Shown piece after piece: positions 34,883-41,874 of a DNA stretch of 64,000 bases. Position numbers and translations under genes: made by a program. Origin of the DNA: Rhodococcus koreensis (lineage in GTDB: Bacteria; Actinomycetota; Actinomycetes; Mycobacteriales; Mycobacteriaceae). Each line of letters starts with the position of its first letter. Position 1 is the stretch's first letter. The stretch covers positions 8,575,501 to 8,639,500 of the forward strand of contig NZ_FNSV01000005.1 in the NCBI RefSeq assembly GCF_900105905.1, given 5' to 3'. Below the pieces are notes generated by a model that worked only from the letters and a program-made list of their open reading frames with translations, was not told the origin of the DNA and searched no databases.

Positions 34883-36058
34883 ATGGGTCCGTTGGCGGGG
34901 ATCAATGTGGTCGAGTTTGCAGGCATCGGACCGACACCCTTCGTCGCTCTCCTACTGAGTGACCTGGGAGCCGATGTGATCACCATCGACCGGGTACCTT
35001 CCGCGGATGGCGGTACACCAGACGACTTGGTCAGAATGACCACCGGGGGGCTCGGCCGGGGGCGCCGCTCCGTGGCAGTCGACCTCAAGTCCCCCGGTGG
35101 GATCGATACGGTGCTCGAACTGCTGAAGAACGCGGACGGACTGATCGAGGGATACCGGCCCGGAGTCATGGAACGCCTGGGCTTGGGGCCGGAGGTGTGT
35201 CTGGCTCGAAACCCGCGCCTGGTCTTCGGGAGAATGACCGGATGGGGCCAGGATGGCGACCTGGCCCAGAGTGCCGGTCACGACCTGAACTACATTGCGG
35301 TCGCCGGCGTGCTGCACCACATCGGCGGCCGGGATCAGGCGCCCACGGTGCCGTTGAACCTCATCGGCGACTTCGGCGGTGGAGGCCTGCTCCTCGCGTT
35401 CGGCATGGTCGCAGCGATGCTCGAAGCAAAGAACTCGGGTCGGGGCCAGGTGGTGGATGCGTCGATGGCCGAGGGCTCGGCGCTGCTGATGACCATGATG
35501 TACGAGCTGTCCGGGCGTGGCATGTGGGACCACGACAGGGAGTCGAACATGAACGACGGCGGCGCCCACTTCTACAGCGTGTACGCCACCGCCGACGACA
35601 AGTATGTCGCCGTGGCCGCCATGGAACCGAAGTTCTACGCAAACCTACTCTCGGCGCTCGGGCTCGAGGGGCGCGATCTTCCCGATCAGTGGGACCGTAG
35701 TCAATGGCCGGCGCTACGCGAAGTGTTCGCAGAGGTCTTCCGGACGCGGACCCGCGACGCGTGGACGGCGCTGCTGGAGAACACCGACTCGTGCGTCACT
35801 CCGGTCCTGTCCATGCTGGAAGCGCCCAGTCATCGTCACAACGTATCGAGGAATGCGTTCATCACGGTTGACGACATCACCCAGCCGGCACCGGCTCCCC
35901 GATTCAGTCGCACGCCCACACAGGTGCGACGCGGCGTGGCGGTACCGGGACAGCACTCGGTGGAGGTGCTCCGCGAAGCGGGTATGGATGAAGCAAGGAT
36001 CGACGCGCTGCTCGCATCCGGCTCGATCGCATCAACGGATCAGGAGGTCACGGCATGA
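34883..36058 (+). CDS. Alpha-methylacyl-CoA racemase (AMACR/Mcr) of the family III CoA-transferase fold
   Basis: This 391-residue protein starts MGPLAGINVVEFAGIGPTPF, as AMACR proteins do. It carries the catalytic pair expected for the racemase: AGHDLNYIAVAG (His132-Asp-Asn-Tyr) and LIGDFGGGGLLL (Asp163). The enzyme interconverts the (R)- and (S)-2-methylacyl-CoAs so that beta-oxidation can proceed, which points to a branched side chain in the island substrate. ATG 34883 is preferred because GGGAG lies about 8 nt upstream; an in-frame TTG at 34862 is the alternative. Its stop overlaps the IclR start. Confidence 0.9.
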   Translation: MGPLAGINVVEFAGIGPTPFVALLLSDLGADVITIDRVPSADGGTPDDLVRMTTGGLGRGRRSVAVDLKSPGGIDTVLELLKNADGLIEGYRPGVMERLGLGPEVCLARNPRLVFGRMTGWGQDGDLAQSAGHDLNYIAVAGVLHHIGGRDQAPTVPLNLIGDFGGGGLLLAFGMVAAMLEAKNSGRGQVVDASMAEGSALLMTMMYELSGRGMWDHDRESNMNDGGAHFYSVYATADDKYVAVAAMEPKFYANLLSALGLEGRDLPDQWDRSQWPALREVFAEVFRTRTRDAWTALLENTDSCVTPVLSMLEAPSHRHNVSRNAFITVDDITQPAPAPRFSRTPTQVRRGVAVPGQHSVEVLREAGMDEARIDALLASGSIASTDQEVTA

Positions 36059-36894
36059 ACCCGGATCGATTCTTGAGGACATTCGATGTCCTCGACGCAC
36101 TCGCCGATGCACCTGACGGGTTGCGGCTCACCGAGATCAGCCAGGCGGTCGGTGCGCCGGTCAGCAGCACCCACAACCTGCTGCAGACGATGCTCGCCGC
36201 CGAAATTGTCGCGGCGACAGATGATCTCCACTACACGGTCGGCCCGCGAGCTGTTCGAGTCGGCATCAAGATCATGAATTCGCTCGAAGTGCGTACGCTC
36301 GGGCGGCGGCATCTCGAGCAACTTGCCAAGACGCTGGGCAACGACGTGTACCTGGCGGTACGGGTCGGCGACCGGATCGTGTACGTGGATCGATTTCGCG
36401 GGACGCAGCCCGTGTCGGTCAACATCAGGATCGGCGATTCCCTGGCGCTGCATGCCACCGCGGTCGGAAAACTGTATGCCGCATTTGAGGACGACTTGCG
36501 CGAACGGGTGCTTGCGCGTCCGCAACGCCGGTTGACGTCCACGACGATCACCGAACCGGAATTGCTGGAAGCCGAGTTCGATCGGATCCGGCAGAGTGGT
36601 CTGTCCGTCAGCCGAGAGGAGGGCTATCCGGGAATCTTTGGAATCGCTGTTCCGGTTCGCGACGCCGCGGGGACGATGGTGGCTGCGATCCACGTTTCTG
36701 CGCTCAGTGCAGGCCTCGACACCGCCCGGGAAGACGAGCTGATCGAGCAGAGCCAGCGGACCGCGGCGGACATCCAAGACGATCTCGGCGTCAACGACCT
36801 CACCAAGCTGGTTGCGCCTGGCACCGCGGCCCCCGGTAGCGGGGCGGCCGGCGCGACTGCCACGAAGTCTGCTGCACGAGCGGCGCGGCGCTGA
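36055..36894 (+). CDS. IclR-family transcriptional regulator
   Basis: This 279-residue regulator has an N-terminal winged helix (FLRTFDVLDALADAPDGLRL then ISQAVGAPVSSTHNLLQTML). Its C-terminal IclR effector domain includes GDSLALHATAVGKLYAAF and REEGYPGIFGIAVPVRDAAG. A low-complexity Ala/Gly tail of about 25 residues follows. It is cotranscribed with the racemase and esterase genes. It is the only specific regulator inside the island and is therefore the best candidate to bind the AT-rich palindromes at 17536, 22798, 25538 and 34815. IclR proteins can be repressors or activators; the sites downstream of -10 boxes favour repression. Confidence 0.92.
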   Translation: MNPDRFLRTFDVLDALADAPDGLRLTEISQAVGAPVSSTHNLLQTMLAAEIVAATDDLHYTVGPRAVRVGIKIMNSLEVRTLGRRHLEQLAKTLGNDVYLAVRVGDRIVYVDRFRGTQPVSVNIRIGDSLALHATAVGKLYAAFEDDLRERVLARPQRRLTSTTITEPELLEAEFDRIRQSGLSVSREEGYPGIFGIAVPVRDAAGTMVAAIHVSALSAGLDTAREDELIEQSQRTAADIQDDLGVNDLTKLVAPGTAAPGSGAAGATATKSAARAARR

Positions 36895-36897
36895 AAC

Positions 36898-37890
36898 ATG
36901 AGGGCACTCAGCGACACCGACATCCCGGAGGCACACCGGATAGACCCGCAGATGCGTCGACAGCTGGCGACGCTGCGTGATTCTCTCGGACCACGCGGTT
37001 TCCTCAGCGTCGCCGACCTGAAAGAAAGGCGTCGACTGTACGACCGGCTGGGCATGAGCGTCACAGCCCCTGGCGAGCAGCCTGCAGTCGTCCGGAGCGA
37101 CGTCGTTCTGGAGGCCGGTTCAACGGTTCGGGCGCGGATCTACCAACCTGCCGAAGATCGCTGCGACGGCGGACTGCTCTACATCCATGGCGGAGGAATG
37201 GTCATGGGCAGCATCGAGGCCGAGGACGCATATGCGGCGCAACTCGCCGCGGGCACTGGGGCCACCACGGTCTCCATCGACTACCGGTTGGCCCCCGAGC
37301 ACCCCTACCCGGCTGCAATCGACGATTGCACGGCAGCACTGACCTGGATGATGAATTCGGGCCACACACTGGGGATCGACCCTGCCAGAGTTGCCGTCTA
37401 CGGCGTCAGCGGCGGCGGAGGGCTTGCAGCGGCGCTCGCCCTGCGTTGGCGCCACCGCAGAGACCCGCGCATCGCACTCCTCGCACTGGCGGCGCCCATG
37501 CTCGACGACCGCACCGGTGAGCAAGGCGCTCAGCCGGCACTCGGCGTCTGGGACAGCGAACACAACATCGAAGCGTGGTGTCACATCCTCGGTGACAGGG
37601 CAGGAGGGACCGACGTCCCCGCCGACGCCGCCGCGGGCCGCGCGACGGATCTGACAGGCATGCCGCCGACCTTCCTCGACGTCGGCTCGCTCGATCTCTT
37701 CCTCTCCGAAAATCTGCGTTTCGCACAGGCATTGGCGACAGCGGGGGTATCCCTGGAGCTGCACGTCCACCCCGGCGCCTACCACGGATTCGACCAGCTG
37801 GCGCCCGGGGCGGAGCGCACCCGTCAGGCATGGGCGCAACGAATCGAGGCGCTGCGCCGCGCCCTTCAGAGCGATCCGGCCTCGCCCTGA
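36898..37890 (+). CDS. Alpha/beta-hydrolase, HSL-type esterase
   Basis: This 330-residue hormone-sensitive-lipase-type esterase has the oxyanion motif LLYIHGGGMVMGS. VAVYGVSGGGGLAAALA holds the nucleophile serine, VGSLDLFLSENL the aspartate and PGAYHGFD the histidine. It should hydrolyse a carboxylic ester, which fits as the step after the Baeyer-Villiger monooxygenase. The ATG lies 3 nt after the IclR stop. It is the last gene of the rightward island transcript and is followed by a hairpin. Confidence 0.9.
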   Translation: MRALSDTDIPEAHRIDPQMRRQLATLRDSLGPRGFLSVADLKERRRLYDRLGMSVTAPGEQPAVVRSDVVLEAGSTVRARIYQPAEDRCDGGLLYIHGGGMVMGSIEAEDAYAAQLAAGTGATTVSIDYRLAPEHPYPAAIDDCTAALTWMMNSGHTLGIDPARVAVYGVSGGGGLAAALALRWRHRRDPRIALLALAAPMLDDRTGEQGAQPALGVWDSEHNIEAWCHILGDRAGGTDVPADAAAGRATDLTGMPPTFLDVGSLDLFLSENLRFAQALATAGVSLELHVHPGAYHGFDQLAPGAERTRQAWAQRIEALRRALQSDPASP

Positions 37891-37912
37891 CATCGCCCCG
37901 GGTCCGCATCAG

Positions 37913-37934
37913 ACCCTCGCGACCTCGCGAGGGT
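37913..37934. terminator. Hairpin after the esterase gene
   Basis: ACCCTCGCGA (37913-37922) pairs perfectly with TCGCGAGGGT (37925-37934), starting 23 nt after the esterase stop and between convergent genes. There is no T-run. It probably terminates the long rightward operon. Confidence 0.6.
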
Positions 37935-38077
37935 GACCGCGAGATCGAATCCGCCACCGTCCGTGGCGCCGATGCCGACGCGGGCGCCGACGGCCGAGTC
38001 TCAGAACAACAGCAGCACTGGGCACTTCGGGTAGGTCATTCCCAATGAGTCGAGCATCGACCGGCTCATGACTCCGA

Positions 38078-39694
38078 TCACTCGATGGGCACGTCGTCGG
38101 GGTCGAGCTCGACCTCGATCAGGAGCGGTCGTGCGCGATTGACGATAGCTTTCTCCACCGTTGTGAGATCGTCCGGAACTCGCATTGTGACTCCCTCGCC
38201 CCCGAGGGCAATTGCAAGCGCCGAAAGATCCGGCCACCGGAACAGTGTCCGGGCGGGGTCCATGTCCCGGTTACGAAACTGAATGTGCTCGGCGCCATAC
38301 GACGAGTCGTTCAGGACCATGACAATCAAGTCGATCCCGTTTTGCACGGCGCTGACGAATTCAGTGATTCCACCGAGCATGAAGCCGCCGTCTCCGCAGA
38401 CCAGGAATACGGGCCTGCCGTGCGCGGCGAGCGCGGCTCCGATCGCGTTCCCCATGCCGAGGCCGATCGCGCCGAAGTTGCAGGTATGCACGAGTGAATG
38501 GGGGTCAGGAACGTGGAGCAGCTTATAGCCTGCAAACATGAAGCGACCGGCATCGACTACGACCACTCGGTCTTCGGGAATCAACCGGTCGATTGCTCGC
38601 ACGGTCTCACGGAATGGGATACTGCCCACGAGAGAAGTGGAAGCCGGTGGGATCTCGTAGTCCTCGCGATCAACTGACTTCTCGATCCAGTCTTCCCGAA
38701 ACCGGCGGGCAGGGACCTCTGCCTCGTCGAGATACCCGAGGATCGCGTCCGCGATCGTCGCAGCGTCGCCCAGTACGGCAGCATCGACATCGATGTGTCG
38801 CCTGATCGCCTGTGGATCGGTATCGCACTGCACGACGCGTTTGCCGTCCAGGAGGGCCCCTGAATCCGTGGTCCAGGAATTCAGGCTCGCACCGAACGCG
38901 ATGACGCAATCGCTCTTGCCGATCTGGTCCAGAGCGGCGGAGGTGGAGAGTGTGCCGAATACTCCCATCGCCCCTGGGTCCGCCGAGAACAGCGACATTC
39001 CTCGCAAGGTGGTTGCGACCGGCGCGCCGAGACGCTCGGCGAGCCGGCAGATGGCTGCCCGAGCGCTCGGCGTCGCTGCCCCGCGGCCGGCCAGGACGAT
39101 CGGTCGCTCGGCGGCAGCAACAATGCCGACCGCTCGGTCCATCGCGTCAGGGTCCAGTGTCGTGTTCCGGTCCGCAGGCGGCAGAGGGTCATGTTGGTAC
39201 TCAACCTCTTTCCACATGTAATCGACCGGCACGTTGAGTACGATCGGTCTGCGTTCTGCGGTCGCCCGCCACAGTGCCTCGCGCAAATCCTGAACAGCGG
39301 TCTCGGGGCGCCGTACCTGTTCGAAACCGGCGCCTGTCGGAAGAACCAGTTCTCTTTGTGCGATGTCCTGCAAGGTGTTTCGGTCACCGTCTGCGGTGTC
39401 GCCGCAGATCAACACTATCGGCATCCGGCTCCGCACGCTGTCGATCACAGGCGGAAGTGCGTTGGCCAATCCTGGACCGTGGGTGACGGTCGCCACGCCG
39501 ACCTCTCCTGAAACGCTGGCGTAGCCGTTGGCCATCAACACGGCGCCGGCCTCGTGCGCCGATGCGATGTATGTGGCTCCAGGGATCGAGGAGTAGTAGT
39601 TCGCCAGGTAGAGGTTGCCGTCGCCCATCAGGCCGAACAACGTCGTGACCCCATGGTCGATCAGCCCTTGGGCGAGAGCTTTGTGGACCTGCAT
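38078..39694 (-). CDS. Thiamine-diphosphate-dependent enzyme (acetolactate synthase/benzoylformate decarboxylase family)
   Basis: This 538-residue TPP enzyme has three domains. The N-terminal one includes the catalytic glutamate in YIASAHEAGAVLMANGYA, the central one starts RPIVLAGRGAATPSARA, and the C-terminal TPP-binding one has LVCGDGGFMLGG followed by NDSSYGAEH. It could be a 2-oxoacid decarboxylase, carboligase or benzaldehyde-lyase-like C-C cleaving enzyme. The domain order does not separate these. ATG 39694 follows AAGGG; the frame is open 12 codons further. It is the last of three leftward genes with a VOC protein and an FMO-like enzyme. A housekeeping acetolactate synthase role is unlikely because no small subunit is nearby. 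Confidence 0.87.
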   Translation of the reverse strand: MQVHKALAQGLIDHGVTTLFGLMGDGNLYLANYYSSIPGATYIASAHEAGAVLMANGYASVSGEVGVATVTHGPGLANALPPVIDSVRSRMPIVLICGDTADGDRNTLQDIAQRELVLPTGAGFEQVRRPETAVQDLREALWRATAERRPIVLNVPVDYMWKEVEYQHDPLPPADRNTTLDPDAMDRAVGIVAAAERPIVLAGRGAATPSARAAICRLAERLGAPVATTLRGMSLFSADPGAMGVFGTLSTSAALDQIGKSDCVIAFGASLNSWTTDSGALLDGKRVVQCDTDPQAIRRHIDVDAAVLGDAATIADAILGYLDEAEVPARRFREDWIEKSVDREDYEIPPASTSLVGSIPFRETVRAIDRLIPEDRVVVVDAGRFMFAGYKLLHVPDPHSLVHTCNFGAIGLGMGNAIGAALAAHGRPVFLVCGDGGFMLGGITEFVSAVQNGIDLIVMVLNDSSYGAEHIQFRNRDMDPARTLFRWPDLSALAIALGGEGVTMRVPDDLTTVEKAIVNRARPLLIEVELDPDDVPIE

Positions 39695-39832
39695 CGGTTG
39701 ACCCTTTCGTTCAGAACGTCTCGAGACCACGTTTTGCCGATCAGTCGGCGGATTCCCACGGTGCCGCCTGCGTGAGACGCGACTCTCGACACGATCGGAT
39801 TGGACGACGGACCGTCGGCTACGGCGAGTTGT

Positions 39833-40315
39833 TCATTGCAAGTGGTAATTGAACATCCGCGCGCCTTCTGACGCCGGTTCTTGCGAGATGGTGTCGGCAA
39901 GCACTTTGTATTCGGGAATACGGCCACGGTCCACTGTCGACCGGTCACGACAAACCAATTCGATGAGGTTGTCCGCCGGATCTCGCACATACATCTGGAC
40001 CCCGCCATCCGGAAGCTCATATATGGTGCTGAGAAATCCTTTCTCTTTGATCCCCAGGTTCGTCGCGTGGTCGTACAGACCCATGAAATCGCTTGTCTCC
40101 AACGCAAAGTGATGAATATGACTTACGTCCGTCGTCGGCCCGTATTCGTATACATGAAGGGTCCTGTCACCGACCGAGAACCACGCGGTCGGAACTGCGA
40201 AGGTGGGGGACGGGACCTGCTCGAGACGCAGAAAGTCTGTGTAGAAGCGCACCGACTCACCCAGTGCACGAGCTGGCACGCTCACGTGATTGACGGTTAC
40301 GACGGGGTGGCTCAT
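39833..40315 (-). CDS. VOC superfamily protein (glyoxalase/dioxygenase-like)
   Basis: This 160-residue VOC protein shows VNHVSVPARALGESVRFYTD (first metal-ligand histidine), SHIHHFALETSDFMGLYDH opening the second module and DPADNLIELVCRD with the glutamate ligand. The aspect resembles fosfomycin-resistance and glyoxalase-I-like members. ATG 40315 is chosen because AAGGA lies 6 nt upstream. It lies between the FMO-like and TPP genes on the same strand, so a role in isomerising or cleaving a pathway intermediate is likely but not defined. Confidence 0.84.
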   Translation of the reverse strand: MSHPVVTVNHVSVPARALGESVRFYTDFLRLEQVPSPTFAVPTAWFSVGDRTLHVYEYGPTTDVSHIHHFALETSDFMGLYDHATNLGIKEKGFLSTIYELPDGGVQMYVRDPADNLIELVCRDRSTVDRGRIPEYKVLADTISQEPASEGARMFNYHLQ

Positions 40316-40375
40316 CTCGATCCTTCGTTTCTCGGTGACACCGGGCGGAATTCGTATCGGTTGAGGCACAACCGA

Positions 40376-41710
40376 TCAGACAGGTTGCGGGTTCGGAGCC
40401 GATGCAGCGACCTTCTCCTTCGCCTTCGCGAGGTCTTCACGAACGGCGAGACCGTACTCACGTGGGTCCAACTCGAGTCCGTACCGACGCCCCGACGGGT
40501 ACAGCCGAGCCATCTGCTCGTGTTCTTCAGCGATCGCCGATCGCATCGCGGCCTCGTCGGGAAGGTCGACGTCTCCGGAGATGACCGCGGCGAGCCAACG
40601 GCTCTGGATGTCGATCATCCGGATATTGGCGCCGCCGCTGACGTCGAACAGTCCAACGAAATAGAGGCCAGGCCATTTTGGAGACACGGCCCTTCGGTAC
40701 AGGTCGATGCGTCCACCGTTGATCGGCGACACCTCGCTACTGAGGAACGGGATGTCGAACTGGTAGCCGGTCGCGGCGATCACGGCGTCGAAATCCTCTT
40801 CCGTTCCGTCGTCGAATCGAACGGTAGTGCCTTCGGCGCTGTGTGTTCCGGGACGGACCGCGATTCGGTTCCACGCGATATGGGACATCACGGTCGGGTG
40901 ACTGGCCGGGTGCGACCGTGTTTTCGGTGTCGTGAAGCCCCATTGCTCCATCCGCCCGTGCGCGACCAGCGTGACCAGTTCTCGGACCCGGCGCGCCAGC
41001 GGCCAAGGTAGCCAGGGGCGCTCCACCTTCGCCAGAAAGCGTGACAACGGAGCACCGAACATCATTCGAGGCATGATCAGAACGGGAGAGCGGGCAGCCA
41101 GCACCGTTCGGTCCGTCACAATGCAGACATCCGCAGCGATGTCCAGGCCGCTGTTTCCGGTCCCGATCACGAGGACCTTCTTTCCGGCGAAGCGATCCGG
41201 CGCCCGGTAGTCCCGTGAATGCAGGTATTCACCCGTGAAGTCGGCTGCGAACGGGGGGTGGCTCGGGATCGACTGGTGTCCGTTCGCTACCACCACACGG
41301 TCGAATTCGGGTTCCGTGCCATCGTTCAGCTTCAGCTTCCAGCGCGGGCAGGCGGGTGCTTCTGCTACCGGCTCGACGCTGTCGACCGTGGTGTTGACAA
41401 CGATGTGCTGACGCAAACCGAAGTGGTCGGCGTAGGCGTCGAAGTAAGCCCGCATCTCATAGTGAGTGGGGAACAGGGATGCCTCCGCGGGTATCGGAAA
41501 GTCGCGGTAACCGGTGTCCTTCGCTTCGGAGTTGATCCGCAGCGACTGATATGCCGCGCCGATCCCGTTGTCGTTGTCGTATACCCACAGCCCACCGACC
41601 TCGGACCCCTTCTCGTAGACGGTGACGTCGAAGCCCCGTCCGATGAGGTGTTTGGCTGCACTCAGCCCGGCGGGCCCTGCGCCGATCACGGCAATTCGCT
41701 GGACCTTCAA
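40376..41710 (-). CDS. Flavin-containing monooxygenase (FMO family)
   Basis: This 444-residue class B flavoprotein has the FAD motif IAVIGAGPAGLSAAKHL at the N-terminus, the FMO fingerprint FTGEYLHSRDY, the NADPH motif VLVIGTGNSGLDIA and IAATGYQFDIPFL. It may oxidise a nitrogen or sulfur centre, or act as a BVMO. It has the single Rossmann-type N-terminus without the long extension of the enzyme at 32074. The start codon is TTG 41710, since no ATG or GTG precedes the FAD motif; AGGA lies about 4 nt before it. A TTTCGAAAT motif lies directly upstream. Confidence 0.9.
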   Translation of the reverse strand: MKVQRIAVIGAGPAGLSAAKHLIGRGFDVTVYEKGSEVGGLWVYDNDNGIGAAYQSLRINSEAKDTGYRDFPIPAEASLFPTHYEMRAYFDAYADHFGLRQHIVVNTTVDSVEPVAEAPACPRWKLKLNDGTEPEFDRVVVANGHQSIPSHPPFAADFTGEYLHSRDYRAPDRFAGKKVLVIGTGNSGLDIAADVCIVTDRTVLAARSPVLIMPRMMFGAPLSRFLAKVERPWLPWPLARRVRELVTLVAHGRMEQWGFTTPKTRSHPASHPTVMSHIAWNRIAVRPGTHSAEGTTVRFDDGTEEDFDAVIAATGYQFDIPFLSSEVSPINGGRIDLYRRAVSPKWPGLYFVGLFDVSGGANIRMIDIQSRWLAAVISGDVDLPDEAAMRSAIAEEHEQMARLYPSGRRYGLELDPREYGLAVREDLAKAKEKVAASAPNPQPV

Positions 41711-41720
41711 GATTTCCTAC

Positions 41721-41736
41721 TTTCGAAATGTGTTTC
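41721..41736. promoter_or_regulatory. TTTCGAAAT-nn-GTTTC motif, second occurrence
   Basis: TTTCGAAATGTGTTTC lies 11 nt before the TTG start of the FMO-like gene and matches 14 of 16 positions with the site at 22445. Placement just ahead of the ribosome site suggests an operator near the transcription start. The regulator is unknown; the island IclR is a candidate. Confidence 0.4.
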
Positions 41737-41874
41737 CAGTTTTGGTAATCGTGATGGTATCGCTCGTCCACTCACCTGACAAGAGAGGGGGACGCACGGT
41801 GTGGGCGATCGGTCACGGTCGCCCGGGTGGCTGGTCGGTGCGATCAGTGGCGGCGGTATGCAACGCCGGCATGG

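Noticed and set aside
38078-39694. Assignment of the TPP enzyme as housekeeping acetolactate synthase
   Set aside because: No regulatory subunit or other branched-chain biosynthesis gene is adjacent, and the context is catabolic.
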